Origin: CAVTQY01 sp963736975
GTDB lineage: Bacteria > Pseudomonadota > Alphaproteobacteria > Acetobacterales > Acetobacteraceae
Length of the DNA: 64,000 nt
Assembly (NCBI GenBank): GCA_963736975.1
Contig: CAVTQY010000001.1
Location: 3,534,001 to 3,598,000, forward strand
Direction: 5' to 3'
Below are positions 8,762 through 17,778 of the stretch, one piece after another; the stretch's first letter is position 1; each line of letters starts with the position of its first letter. The translations under genes were made by a program, and so were the position numbers. Under the pieces are notes generated by a model. It ran no database searches, had not been told where the DNA came from, and was given only the letters and a program-made list of their open reading frames with translations.

Positions 8762-9619
8762 GTGATCCTCGCGCAGGTCATCGCGAGCGGCCTGCTGCTG
8801 GGCGCCGTCTATGCGCTGTTCTCCTCCGGGCTGACGCTGATCTGGGGAATGATGAATGTCGTCAACTTCGCGCATGGCGACTTCGTCATGCTGGCGATGT
8901 ATGTGGCATTCTTCGCCTGGACCCTCGGACATTTTGGGCCGGCGGTCTCCGTGCCGCTCGCCGCGCTGCTGCTGTTTCTGCTTGGCGGCGTGATCTATTT
9001 TTCGCTGATCCGCAGTGTGATGCGCGGGCCTATGCTGGCGCAGATCCTGGCCACGTTCGGCCTGGCGCTGCTGCTGCGCTATGCGGCGTTCTGGGCATTC
9101 TCCGCGAATTTCGTCACCCTGCCGGACACGCTGGTGGGCGGCACGCTGGAATTTGCCGGGCTGCGCTTGCAGGCGCCGCGCGTGCTTGCCGGCGTGGTCG
9201 CGCTGGCGCTGACGCTCGGGATGCATCTGATGCTGACACGCACGATGCTGGGCGCCCGCATGTTGGCGGTGGCGGAGGACCGGGCGGCGGCGATGTTGGT
9301 CGGCATCCGGCCCGACCCGATGCAGGCGCTGGCCTGGGGGCTGGGCGCGGCGAGCACCGGTATTGCCGGAGCGCTGATTGCGCTGTTCTACTACATCTCG
9401 CCCACTGTTGGTGAATCGCTGACGCTGATCGCCTTCGTGGTGGTTTGTTTGGGCGGGTTTGGCAGCGTGCCAGGCGCGCTGATCGCCGGGCTTCTGATTG
9501 GCGTGGTCGAGTCGCTTTCCGCTTACTGGTTCGGGCCGGTCTATCAGGATGCCGTGGTGTACGCGCTGTTCCTGCTTGTGCTGTGGGTGCGCCCGCAGGG
9601 GCTGTTGGGAACGACATGA
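8762..9619 (+). CDS. Branched-chain amino-acid-type ABC permease (LivH-like)
   Basis: Integral membrane permease, 285 residues and about eight hydrophobic segments, partner of the adjacent LivM-like permease. Family features include the opening (ILAQVIASGLLLGAVYALF), GLTLIWGMMNVVNFAHGDF, the cytoplasmic-loop sequence AVAEDRAAAMLVGI and a glycine-rich C-terminal part (VVVCLGGFGSVPGALI). The GTG start lies 13 bases after the binding-protein stop; an in-frame reading upstream overlaps that gene and lacks family similarity. The last codon overlaps the next start (ATGA), indicating translational coupling. Confidence 0.91.
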   Translation: MILAQVIASGLLLGAVYALFSSGLTLIWGMMNVVNFAHGDFVMLAMYVAFFAWTLGHFGPAVSVPLAALLLFLLGGVIYFSLIRSVMRGPMLAQILATFGLALLLRYAAFWAFSANFVTLPDTLVGGTLEFAGLRLQAPRVLAGVVALALTLGMHLMLTRTMLGARMLAVAEDRAAAMLVGIRPDPMQALAWGLGAASTGIAGALIALFYYISPTVGESLTLIAFVVVCLGGFGSVPGALIAGLLIGVVESLSAYWFGPVYQDAVVYALFLLVLWVRPQGLLGTT

Positions 9620-10563
9620 AAAGGGTGCAGTGGCTTGTCCTGCTGCTGCTTGTTGTCGTCTGGCCGCTGCTGGTGGGAGATGCGTTTTACCAGCGGGTCG
9701 GCGCGCTGGTGTTGCTGGCGGCGATCTCTGCTTCCGCCTGGAACCTGATCGGCGGTTATGCGGGACAGATCTCGTTCGGTCATGCTATCTTCTTCGGCGC
9801 CGGCGCCTATTCGGCGCTGGCCGTGTACACCCATCTCGGCTGGCCGCCGATTGCGGGAGCGCCGCTCGGCGTGGTGGTCAGCCTGGTCCTGGCACTGCTG
9901 ATTGGCACGCCGACCTTTCGGCTGCGCGGGCATTACTTCTCGATGGCAACCATCGCCGCGGCCGAGTTGATCCGCATTCTGGCCGCCAACTGGCCCTGGA
10001 TCGGCGCCGCTGTCGGCATGATGGGGCCCGCCGCGCCGCGCTCCGTCGCCGACCTCACGTTCCGCAGCCCGCTTCCCTATTACTACATCTTCCTCGGCGT
10101 GCTGGCCGTGCTTCTGTTGCTGACCTGGGCGATGGAGCGGAGCCGCATGGGATACTATCTGCGCGCCATCAACGGCGGCGAACGGGCCGCGCGGAGTCTC
10201 GGCGTGCCGGTGCTGCGCTACAAGCTGTTCGCGCTGATGCTGTCGGCTTCGTTCACCGCGTTGGCCGGCTCGCTCTACGCGGTAATGATCGGCTTCGCCG
10301 ACCCGGATAGCGTGCTGGGTATCCTGATCTCGGTGAAGATGGTGATCATCGCGGCACTCGGCGGCGCCGGCACGCTGTTCGGCCCGCTGCTCGGGGCCAT
10401 TCTGTTGATCCCGCTGGAGGAATGGACCAATGCCGCGTTCGGCGGCTCCGGCACCGGTGTCACCTATGTGGTCTATGGCGCCATTATTCTGCTGATAACG
10501 CGGTTCGCGCCGGGCGGGCTGCTTGATCTCGCCGCGCGCATCCGGGGGCGGCGTGCTGCTTGA
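9616..10563 (+). CDS. Branched-chain amino-acid-type ABC permease (LivM-like)
   Basis: Second inner-membrane permease of the importer, 315 residues with roughly nine to ten hydrophobic segments. Signatures include SASAWNLIGGYAGQISFGHA, FRLRGHYFSMATIAAAELIR and IAALGGAGTLFGPLLGA. The ATG overlaps the livH-like stop by ATGA, and the 3' end overlaps the following ATPase gene by about 11 bases. These overlaps indicate a single transcript in which permease and ATPase stoichiometry is translationally coupled. Confidence 0.91.
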   Translation: MKRVQWLVLLLLVVVWPLLVGDAFYQRVGALVLLAAISASAWNLIGGYAGQISFGHAIFFGAGAYSALAVYTHLGWPPIAGAPLGVVVSLVLALLIGTPTFRLRGHYFSMATIAAAELIRILAANWPWIGAAVGMMGPAAPRSVADLTFRSPLPYYYIFLGVLAVLLLLTWAMERSRMGYYLRAINGGERAARSLGVPVLRYKLFALMLSASFTALAGSLYAVMIGFADPDSVLGILISVKMVIIAALGGAGTLFGPLLGAILLIPLEEWTNAAFGGSGTGVTYVVYGAIILLITRFAPGGLLDLAARIRGRRAA

Positions 10564-11284
10564 AGCCACCGGGGTGGTGCAGACCTTCGGCCGCCTGCGC
10601 GCGGTCGATGGCGCCGACCTGACGGTTGCCGAGGGCGAGATCGTAGGCCTGATCGGCCCGAACGGCGCCGGCAAGAGCACCTTCTTCAACGCTCTCGCCG
10701 GCGATCGGCAACCGACAGAGGGCCGGATCGTCTTCAACGATACCGATATCACCCGCGCCGGGCCTGAACGGCACGCACGGCTCGGCATCGCGCGCACCTT
10801 CCAGGTGCCGGTGACCTTCGAGGAAATGACAGTCGCCGAGAACGTGCTCGTCGGGGCCTTCCTGCGCCAGCCGCACCGCGCCGCTGCCGAGGCGATAACC
10901 CGGGAGGTGCTGGACTTCACCGGCCTTGCACCGATGGCGGAGCGGCGCGCGCGCATGCTCGGCACGCCCGGACGCAAGCGGCTGGAGATCGCCCGCGCGC
11001 TCGCCACGGGGCCGCGGCTGCTGCTGCTGGATGAAGCGCTTGCCGGTCTCAATCCCACCGAGATTCAGGCGGCGATCGCTCTCGTCCGCCGCATACACGC
11101 ACGCGGCATCACGCTTGTGATCGTCGAGCATATCATGGAGGTGATCCTGACACTCGCCGAACGCGCCGTGGTGTTTCATCAGGGACGCGTGATCGCCAGC
11201 GGTCCGCCTCGCGCGGTGGTCAACGACCCGGCGGTGATCGCGGCGTATCTCGGCCACCGCATGTCGCGGCGGATGCAGGCATGA
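10553..11284 (+). CDS. ABC transporter ATPase, LivG-like, with unusual signature motif
   Basis: Cytoplasmic ATPase of the branched-chain-type importer, 243 residues. Walker A is GPNGAGKST, Walker B LLLLDEALAGLNPTE and the switch His lies in VIVEHIMEVI. The signature, usually LSYGQQRRLEIAR in this family, reads MLGTPGRKRLEIARAL. The invariant Ser and the Gly-Gln pair that contact ATP across the dimer are therefore not recognisable, although the rest of the helix is kept. The GTG start inside the end of livM-like gives the normal N-terminus; a TTG 30 bases upstream is less likely. Because LivF next door has a normal signature, the pair could be asymmetric. Confidence 0.88.
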   Translation: MLLEATGVVQTFGRLRAVDGADLTVAEGEIVGLIGPNGAGKSTFFNALAGDRQPTEGRIVFNDTDITRAGPERHARLGIARTFQVPVTFEEMTVAENVLVGAFLRQPHRAAAEAITREVLDFTGLAPMAERRARMLGTPGRKRLEIARALATGPRLLLLDEALAGLNPTEIQAAIALVRRIHARGITLVIVEHIMEVILTLAERAVVFHQGRVIASGPPRAVVNDPAVIAAYLGHRMSRRMQA

Positions 11285-12000
11285 GCGCGTTGTCGGTGCG
11301 CAACCTTGCGGTGACGTATGGCGATCTCGTCGGCGTCGCCGATGTATCGTTGGAAGTGCCGGAGGGCGGCGTGGTGGCGCTGATCGGCTCGAACGGGGCC
11401 GGGAAAACCACCACGCTGAATGCAATCGCCGGGCTGATCCCGATTGCCTCCGGGCGCGTCGAATGGCAGGCGCAGAATATCGGCGGGTTGCCCGCGCACG
11501 CCGTCGTGCGGCGAGGCGTCGCGCTGTCTCCGGAAGGCTGGCGGCTGTTTGTCAACCAGACGGTGGAGCGCAACCTGCGGCTTGGCGCGACGGTGATTGC
11601 CGACCGCGCACGGGTCAATGCCGCGCTGGCGCGGGTATTCGAGCTGTTTCCTCGTTTGGCGGAGCGGCGCGCCCAACGGGCCGGCACACTCTCCGGCGGC
11701 GAACGACAGATGCTGGCGCTCGGCCGTGCGCTGATGAGCGAGCCGCGGCTGTTGTTGCTGGATGAGCCGAGCCTTGGGCTGGCGCCTGCGGTCGTGGAGA
11801 GCCTCTATGAAACCCTGGGCCGGCTGCACCAGGAAGGGCTGACACTGCTGCTGGCCGAACAGTCGGTGGAACTGGCGCTGGAGATCGCGCAGCACGCTTA
11901 TGTGCTGCAGACCGGCCGGACGGTGCTGGACGGTCCCGCCGCCGCCTTGGCGCAGGACACGACGGTGCAGCGGATTTATCTGGGGCTGGCGGTTCAATGA
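11281..12000 (+). CDS. ABC transporter ATPase, LivF-like
   Basis: Second ATPase of the branched-chain-type importer, 239 residues. Walker A is GSNGAGKTT, the signature TLSGGERQMLALGRAL is canonical, Walker B is LLLLDEPSLGLAP, and the switch region is LLAEQSVELAL. The start overlaps the LivG-like stop by ATGA, and its own stop overlaps the start of the GNAT-methyltransferase fusion gene by ATGA. The importer and the fusion enzyme are thus probably made from one mRNA. Confidence 0.93.
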   Translation: MSALSVRNLAVTYGDLVGVADVSLEVPEGGVVALIGSNGAGKTTTLNAIAGLIPIASGRVEWQAQNIGGLPAHAVVRRGVALSPEGWRLFVNQTVERNLRLGATVIADRARVNAALARVFELFPRLAERRAQRAGTLSGGERQMLALGRALMSEPRLLLLDEPSLGLAPAVVESLYETLGRLHQEGLTLLLAEQSVELALEIAQHAYVLQTGRTVLDGPAAALAQDTTVQRIYLGLAVQ

Positions 12001-13367
12001 TCAGCGTCCGTCCCGCAGTCGGCGAAGATGATGCAAATCTACGTCGCGCAATCGTCGAACTGCAGGAGCATGAGCGGCAGATCAGCACTACGCGTTTGCC
12101 GGGCGAACAGATCGCTGACCGGTATCTCGCCTGGCTTCACGCGCAGGTCGCGGTGGATGGCGCGATCCTGATCGCCGAATGCGACGGCGATTTCGCCGGG
12201 TTCGTCGCGTGCCGGATCAGGGCTGAGGATTATCCCGCCGAAACGCCGGCTTCCAACCGCTTCGGCTACATCTCCGATATCTGCGTCATGCCGCCCTGGC
12301 GCGGTCGCGGCATTGCCGGCCGTCTGCTTGCAGCGGCGGAACGGCACCTCGCCCGCTCCGGCATCGACCGGCTACGGATCGTCTCACTCGCAAACAATGC
12401 CGCGGCCCGTGCCGCATACGCCAGATCCGGCTTCGCTCCCTATGAGATCTCGTTCGAGAAACCACTGGGAGGGCCGGCTCAACCATCGTCCGAGGAACCG
12501 ATTGGCACCATCCGGCGCGCCTATGCCAAGCAGATGCTTGCGGTTGCCGGCGCGGACGGCGATGCCAGGCTGGAGGCCGCGTTCGCTGCCGTTCAGCGCG
12601 AGCGGTTCATCGGCTCGCCACCCTGGCAAATCCGCACTTTCGCCGGCGGCTACCATACGCTGCCATCCGCCGATCCGGTGCTGGCTTATCAGGATGTGCT
12701 GTTCTCCCTCGCGCCAAAGCGCGCAGTCAACAACGGCAGCCCCTCGCTGCATGCACACTGGCTCCATCACCTCGCACCCGCGCCCGGCGGGCGCGTGGCG
12801 CATATCGGCGCCGGCACCGGCTACTACACGGCACTGCTTGCCGAGCTGGTCGGACCACACGGCCATGTGCTGGCGATCGAGTACGACCCCGATCTGGCCG
12901 AGCGCGCGCGTGCGAACCTTGCAGAACGCAACAACGTCGCTGTGCTGCAGGACGATGGCGCGCTGTGGCCGCGCGACGCCACTGATTGTATCTACGTGAA
13001 TTTCGCTGTCACCCGCCCGGCGGATGCGTGGATCGAGAAGCTCGTCCCCGGTGGCCGCCTGGTCTTCCCCCTTGGCGTGCCGGGCCCCCTGCCGCCCGGG
13101 CAGTCCGGCCAACGCTCCACGCACGGCGCCGGATTTCTGATCGAGCGCCGCGACTGTGGTTTCGCCGCGCGTTCGCTCGGGCCGGCGTTCTTCGTCTGGG
13201 CCGCCGCGACACTTGCATCCGCAACCGACGAAGCTGTCCTGCGCACGGCATTCGAACGAGGCGGCACCGACGGTGTGAAGAGTTTCATCTGGAAGCAGCC
13301 GTTCGAACCCGAGCACTGCTGGTTCGCCACCCCCGACTGGGCGCTCTGTTACAACGAACCCGCCTGA
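11997..13367 (+). CDS. GNAT acetyltransferase fused to isoaspartate-methyltransferase-like domain
   Basis: A 456-residue two-domain cytoplasmic protein. Residues about 1-155 form a GNAT N-acetyltransferase: acetyl-CoA loop WRGRGIAGRLL, preceded by the core strand ISDICVMPP. Residues about 165-456 resemble protein-L-isoaspartate O-methyltransferase: RERFIGSPPW near the domain start and the SAM-binding motif VAHIGAGTGYYTALLAELVG, followed by an acidic ribose-binding region (LAIEYDPDLA). There is no stop or frame change between the domains. The start overlaps the LivF-like stop by ATGA, tying it to the transporter operon. A role in modifying or repairing a substrate related to the imported compound is only an inference. 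Confidence 0.85.
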   Translation: MISVRPAVGEDDANLRRAIVELQEHERQISTTRLPGEQIADRYLAWLHAQVAVDGAILIAECDGDFAGFVACRIRAEDYPAETPASNRFGYISDICVMPPWRGRGIAGRLLAAAERHLARSGIDRLRIVSLANNAAARAAYARSGFAPYEISFEKPLGGPAQPSSEEPIGTIRRAYAKQMLAVAGADGDARLEAAFAAVQRERFIGSPPWQIRTFAGGYHTLPSADPVLAYQDVLFSLAPKRAVNNGSPSLHAHWLHHLAPAPGGRVAHIGAGTGYYTALLAELVGPHGHVLAIEYDPDLAERARANLAERNNVAVLQDDGALWPRDATDCIYVNFAVTRPADAWIEKLVPGGRLVFPLGVPGPLPPGQSGQRSTHGAGFLIERRDCGFAARSLGPAFFVWAAATLASATDEAVLRTAFERGGTDGVKSFIWKQPFEPEHCWFATPDWALCYNEPA

Positions 13368-14935
13368 ACGGCACCGCCCTGCACCCGCGCCGCGATCTGT
13401 CCCAGGGCATAATGCGCCGAGCGGACAGCGCCCTCCTGCCAGCCGGTGATCCACGACAGATGCTCGCCGGCGAACAGGAACGGGCCGTCGCCGGCCAGCA
13501 GCACCGGATAATGCGCGGTGCGCGCGGCTTTGCTCCAAATCGCCCAGGCGCCGCCGGCGAACGGTATGTTCTTCCACGCGACCGACACACCGCCGCGCAG
13601 CCACCGTCGGTATTCCGGATGCACATGCTCCCCGTCGTTCAGCGCATCGGTGATACGCTGCGCCGGTGATTTGGCGGCGAATGCATCGCCTTCACGCTGC
13701 GACCAGATATAGGCGCCGAGCAAAACGCCATTGCGCTGATGGATGCCACCCGACGGATACCAGATCTGCGTGATGTCGCGCGTGGTCCAGGAAATGCCGC
13801 CGTAGATCGCGTGGTCCAGCTCCCAGAACCGCCGCTCCGCCAGAAACCCCAGCTTACCGGCCGGCACGTAATCCACGGCGGCAATCGCGGCGCGTGTTGC
13901 CGGTGCGAAATCGGCATCGAGGCCGCGCAGCACCGGTAACGGAATGGTCACCACGACGAGCGGCGCCTCCAGCGCGCGCATCCTGTGCGTCTTGCCATCG
14001 CGCCACACCACGCGCGCGCCGGATGGCGTGCGACGCAGCGCCGTCACCTCCGCGCCGTAGATGATGCGCCCGCGCAGATGGCGGCCGAACGCCTCGCCGA
14101 TGCGACCCATCCCGCCGACCGGCTGCATCATGGTCGCTGCCATGTCGCCGAGCTCGCCGAACTGCATCGGCCCCTGCCAGAACGACGATTGCAGGATCGC
14201 GCGCAGATCGAACGGGGCGTTCGCCGTGCCCTGCTCCATGCCGCCGCCCGGCGCCTCCGCCCAGCCGGCGCGCGGCGAACCGCGATAAACCAGGTCGCGG
14301 TCGAGCGCGCCGAACGCCCGCAGGAACCCGCGCAACTGTTCCTTGTCCTCGGTCGTCACCGCCTCGGAAAGCGCCGCCTGATCCACCGACTTGCTCGCCA
14401 GTTCCGCGATATACCCGCGCGCATCGTTCACCACGCACCGGTTGAGCTGCGGCGTCCCGCCGAACACCGCATCGTCCTGCATCAGCGCACCGCGATTGTC
14501 GTTGCACATGACCTCGAGCGGCACGCCGAGTTCTCGGCAGTAAGACAGGATGCCCTGGTGATGATAGGGCAGCCGCGCCGGCCCGGGATTGAGATAAACA
14601 TGCGGCGCCCTATCCCAACAGACGGTCTGCACGCTGCCTGTCTCCCGCACCTCGTCGCCGCCGCGCAGCGACCAGTTGCGACCGCCCGGACGCCGGCGCG
14701 CCTCCAGCACTAGCGGCGCGTATCCCGCCTTGGTCAGCTCCAGCGCGAGCACCATTCCGGCGATGCCCGCCCCGATGATGACGACCCGCCGGCCATGCCC
14801 CGGCGGCAGCGGCGGCGAGCCGGCGTAAGCCTCGGGTAACGGCAGCAGCCCCATCGCCGCCATGGTGCGATAGGCGGCTGCGGCGCCGCCTGCCTGGCCG
14901 ACCAGATGGATCAACCGCCGGCGCGACAAACTCAC
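13349..14935 (-). CDS. Flavin amine oxidase family protein, predicted Tat-exported
   Basis: FAD-dependent oxidoreductase of the flavin monoamine/L-amino-acid oxidase family, 528 residues. The N-terminus SLSRRRLIHLVGQ followed by a hydrophobic Ala/Gly stretch resembles a twin-arginine signal, suggesting folded export. The dinucleotide-binding motif is VVIIGAGIAGMVLALELTKA, followed by EARRRPGGRNWSL; the C-terminal FAD contact is LFAGEHLSWITGWQEGAV. The substrate is not evident. The start overlaps the recR stop by four bases (ATGA), so it is the last gene of the dnaX-ybaB-recR unit; its 3' end meets the GNAT-methyltransferase gene tail to tail with a 19-base overlap. Confidence 0.86.
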   Translation of the reverse strand: MSLSRRRLIHLVGQAGGAAAAYRTMAAMGLLPLPEAYAGSPPLPPGHGRRVVIIGAGIAGMVLALELTKAGYAPLVLEARRRPGGRNWSLRGGDEVRETGSVQTVCWDRAPHVYLNPGPARLPYHHQGILSYCRELGVPLEVMCNDNRGALMQDDAVFGGTPQLNRCVVNDARGYIAELASKSVDQAALSEAVTTEDKEQLRGFLRAFGALDRDLVYRGSPRAGWAEAPGGGMEQGTANAPFDLRAILQSSFWQGPMQFGELGDMAATMMQPVGGMGRIGEAFGRHLRGRIIYGAEVTALRRTPSGARVVWRDGKTHRMRALEAPLVVVTIPLPVLRGLDADFAPATRAAIAAVDYVPAGKLGFLAERRFWELDHAIYGGISWTTRDITQIWYPSGGIHQRNGVLLGAYIWSQREGDAFAAKSPAQRITDALNDGEHVHPEYRRWLRGGVSVAWKNIPFAGGAWAIWSKAARTAHYPVLLAGDGPFLFAGEHLSWITGWQEGAVRSAHYALGQIAARVQGGAVQAGSL

Positions 14936-15522
14936 GGGCGCCGCGCACGCAGCGCGGCCGCCAGCGTCCCGTCATCGAGCACATCGAGCGCACCGCCGAT
15001 CGGCACGCCCTGCGCGAGCCGCGTCACCGTAACCCGTAGCGGGCGCAGCCGGTCGCCCAGCCAGTGTGCGGTGGTTGCACCGTCAACCGTCGCCGGCAGC
15101 GCGAGAATGACTTCGCCCACACCGCCCTCCGCGACGCGTGCCAGCAACGGCGCCACGTTCAGGTCTTCCGGGCCGACACCGCCCAGCGCCGACAAAGTGC
15201 CGCCCAGTACATGATACAGCCCGCGATGCACGGTCGCGCGTTCCAGCGCCCAGAGATCGGCGACGCTCTCGACCACGCAAATCACCGAGCGGTCGCGATC
15301 CGGATCGGCGCAGATCGCACATGGATCGCGGCTGTCCAGATTGCCGCAGAGCGAGCACGGCTGCACCGCGCGTGCCGCTTCTTCCAGCGCCGTGGCCAGG
15401 GGAAGCATCTGCGTTTCCGGTTTCTGCAGCAACTTCAATGCTGCGCGCCGAGCGCTGCGCGGGCCAAGCCCCGGCAGTTTTGCCAGCAGATCGATCAGAT
15501 GCTCGACTTCCGGACCGCCCAT
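14932..15522 (-). CDS. recR: Recombination mediator protein RecR
   Basis: RecR works with RecF/RecO to load RecA on gapped DNA. The 196-residue product has the helix-hairpin-helix region LAKLPGLGPRSARRAA, a zinc finger of four cysteines (CSLCGNLDSRDPCAIC), and a Toprim domain (VICVVESVADLWALE; later VILALPATVDGATTA). It lies downstream of dnaX and ybaB, the widespread dnaX-ybaB-recR order, but is separated from ybaB by a 117-bp spacer carrying an inverted repeat. Confidence 0.95.
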   Translation of the reverse strand: MGGPEVEHLIDLLAKLPGLGPRSARRAALKLLQKPETQMLPLATALEEAARAVQPCSLCGNLDSRDPCAICADPDRDRSVICVVESVADLWALERATVHRGLYHVLGGTLSALGGVGPEDLNVAPLLARVAEGGVGEVILALPATVDGATTAHWLGDRLRPLRVTVTRLAQGVPIGGALDVLDDGTLAAALRARRP

Positions 15523-15531
15523 TTCGGATTC

Positions 15532-15622
15532 ACCACAAGAACACAGAGCCAGAGAGAAGAAGACGTGCCGGCGATGTAAGCTCTTCTCCCGGTTTCCCTT
15601 GGCGTCTCTGTGTCTCTGTGGT
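15532..15622. repeat. Imperfect inverted repeat of the 'accacagagacacagag' type between recR and ybaB
   Basis: The left arm begins ACCACAAGAACACAGAG and the right arm, read on the minus strand, begins ACCACAGAGACACAGAG. The two arms flank about 40 bases. The same motif class recurs at 38143/38214, 44451/44521, and as single arms near 21943 and 53211. It lies in an intergenic spacer and could form a hairpin in the dnaX-ybaB-recR transcript. Confidence 0.65.
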
Positions 15623-15639
15623 TATACTTCCTGCTGCAA

Positions 15640-15963
15640 TCAGAATGGCAGCTTCATCCCTGGGGGAAGCTGCATGCCGGCGGTGACCTTCTGCATTTCC
15701 TCCGCGGTGTTCGCCTCGATCTTCCGTTTCGCATCCGCATGCGCGGCGACGATCAGATCCTCCAGCATCTCGGTCTCACCCGGGTCGGCAAGCTTGGGAT
15801 CGATCTTCAACCGTTTCATCTCACCCTTGCCATTCAGCGTCACCGTAACCAACCCGGCGCCGGACGCACCTTCTGCCTCCATCATCTCCAGCTTGGCCTG
15901 CATCTCCTGCATGCGCTCCTGCATCTGCTGCGCCTGCTTCATCAGGCCGGAGAGGTTCTTCAT
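15640..15963 (-). CDS. YbaB/EbfC family nucleoid-associated protein
   Basis: Small (107 residues) DNA-binding nucleoid-associated protein of the YbaB/EbfC family. It opens with the Met/Gln-rich helix MKNLSGLMKQAQQMQERMQ and continues with GAGLVTVTLNGKGEMKRLKI and EMLEDLIVAAHADAKRKIE, then a Gly/Pro-rich end (GMQLPPGMKLPF). The start overlaps the dnaX stop by ATGA. Together with the neighbouring recR this is the conserved dnaX-ybaB-recR arrangement. Confidence 0.94.
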   Translation of the reverse strand: MKNLSGLMKQAQQMQERMQEMQAKLEMMEAEGASGAGLVTVTLNGKGEMKRLKIDPKLADPGETEMLEDLIVAAHADAKRKIEANTAEEMQKVTAGMQLPPGMKLPF

Positions 15964-17732
15964 TCGTCGTACTCCATTTCGTCCACTGGTTCGGCCTCCG
16001 GCGGCGTGCCCTCCGGAACCTCCGGCTGCGCCGGCAGTCCGTAAGCGTCAACGCCTGTATCGTGCACGGCATCGATGCGCGCGCCGGGGAAGGCATCCAG
16101 GATGGCGCGCACCAGCGGATGATCGGCCACCGCCGCGCGTCGCATGGCATCGGCGGCGGTCCCCTGCTCGGCAAGCGTCGGCTCCCCGGCGGCCGTGGAC
16201 AGCGCGATCGTCCAGCGCGTGCCTGTCGCCTCGGCCAGCAGCGCAGCCAGTCGCGACGCGACGTCTTTCGGCGCATCCGGCCGTGGCCGCAACTCGATCA
16301 CCGGCGGAGCGAAACGGACGAGGTGCACCGAATGCACGAGATGCGCATGCAACAGAGCCTCGCGCCGCTCCGCCACCAGCGCCGTTACATCGCGAAAGCT
16401 GGTGAGTCGCGGGCCAGCCGGCGCCGGAACAGGTGCCGCGGCGAGCGTCGGCGCGCCGCCCGCTACTGCCCGCACCAGCCCGCCGGATGGCGGCGGTGCC
16501 ACCGGCACGGACGGCGGCGCTGTTTCGGACGCGGTCAGCCGCCGGACCAGCTCCGCCGGCGGCGGCAGCTCCGCCACATGGCACAGGCGGATCAGCACCA
16601 TCTCCGCCGCGGCCCTGCGATCCGGCGCCGCTTCCACCTCCTCGAGGCCTTTCAGCAGCATCTGCCAGGCGCGGGCGAGCGCCGGCACGGACAGACGTTC
16701 GGCAAGCGTCGCCCCGCGCGTGCGCTCCATCTCCGGGAGCTCGGTGCTGTCGCGCAGATCGGGGATGGATTTCAGCCGTGTCAGCGTGTGTAGCAGCTCC
16801 AGCAGGTCGGCCAGCACCGCGCCCAGATCGGCGCCGCGTTCATAGGCCCGCTCGGTGATCGCCAGGGCTGCGGCCGGCTTGCCGGCCATTACCGCTTCCA
16901 GCAGGTCGAACACCGCCTCCCGGTCCGCCAGCCCGAGCATATCCCCGACCTGCGCCGCCGTGACCCCGCCGTCGGTCTGTGCGATCGCCTGGTCCAACAG
17001 GGACAGCCCGTCGCGCACCGATCCGTCGGCCGCCCGCGCGATCAGGTCGAGCGCCGCCGTTTCGACACCGACGCCTTCCTTCGCCGCGATCCGGGCGAAA
17101 TGCTCGGTGAGTTCCGTCACCCGGACGCGGCGCAGATCGAAGCGCTGGCAGCGCGACAGTACCGTGATCGGCACCTTGCGCAGCTCGGTGGTGGCGAACA
17201 CGAAATTCACGTGCCCCGGCGGCTCCTCCAGCGTCTTGAGCAGCGCGTTGAAGGCGTTGCGCGACAGCATGTGCACTTCGTCGATTACGAACACCTTGGT
17301 GCGCGCCTGCATCGGCCGGAAGCGCGTCGCCTCGATCAGCTCACGCACGTCGTCGACGCCTGTGCGGCTGGCCGCATCCATCTCCACCACGTCCGGGTGG
17401 CGGTCGGCGAGGATCGCCACGCAGTTCGGACACTCGCCGCACGGGTCGGCGGTCGGGCCGCCGCTGCCGTCCGGCCCGGTGCAATTGAGCGCGCGGGCAA
17501 TGATCCGGGCGGTGGTCGTCTTTCCCACCCCGCGCACCCCCGTCAGCATGAAGGCATGCGCCACACGGCCGGTCGCGAAGGCATTGCGCAAGGTGCGGAC
17601 CATCGCCTCCTGGCCGATCAGGTCGGCGAAGACGGTCGGGCGGTATTTGCGGGCGAGAACACGGTAGGGCGCGGCCGGCGCCGGCTCGGGTGGTGTTGCG
17701 GTCGTGAACTCGTCGTCGAACAGGCCGGACAT
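15960..17732 (-). CDS. dnaX: DNA polymerase III subunits gamma/tau
   Basis: Clamp-loader ATPase of the replicative polymerase, 590 residues. It begins with a short acidic leader and RVLARKYRPTVFADLIGQ. Walker A is GVRGVGKTT (residues 65-73), followed by a zinc-binding CGECPNC module, the DEVHML Walker B, the SRC-type sensor (TVLSRCQRFDLRR), and a Pro/Ala-rich linker leading to the C-terminal domain. No A-rich slippery sequence for gamma production was noticed, so the short form, if made, may arise otherwise. A small SRP RNA lies just upstream on the same strand. Confidence 0.96.
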   Translation of the reverse strand: MSGLFDDEFTTATPPEPAPAAPYRVLARKYRPTVFADLIGQEAMVRTLRNAFATGRVAHAFMLTGVRGVGKTTTARIIARALNCTGPDGSGGPTADPCGECPNCVAILADRHPDVVEMDAASRTGVDDVRELIEATRFRPMQARTKVFVIDEVHMLSRNAFNALLKTLEEPPGHVNFVFATTELRKVPITVLSRCQRFDLRRVRVTELTEHFARIAAKEGVGVETAALDLIARAADGSVRDGLSLLDQAIAQTDGGVTAAQVGDMLGLADREAVFDLLEAVMAGKPAAALAITERAYERGADLGAVLADLLELLHTLTRLKSIPDLRDSTELPEMERTRGATLAERLSVPALARAWQMLLKGLEEVEAAPDRRAAAEMVLIRLCHVAELPPPAELVRRLTASETAPPSVPVAPPPSGGLVRAVAGGAPTLAAAPVPAPAGPRLTSFRDVTALVAERREALLHAHLVHSVHLVRFAPPVIELRPRPDAPKDVASRLAALLAEATGTRWTIALSTAAGEPTLAEQGTAADAMRRAAVADHPLVRAILDAFPGARIDAVHDTGVDAYGLPAQPEVPEGTPPEAEPVDEMEYDE

Positions 17733-17778
17733 GCGGGGCTCCAGCCGCCGCGGCGGCCACCGGACGCGGAAATTGCGG

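Noticed and set aside
10484..11425. Long minus-strand open frame antisense to the LivG-like gene
   Set aside because: High GC favours long antisense frames. The sense strand encodes an ATPase with Walker motifs, while the antisense product is Arg/His-rich with no recognisable domain.
15960..17732. Programmed frameshift site in dnaX for gamma production
   Set aside because: No A-rich slippery heptamer was found by eye in this GC-rich gene.
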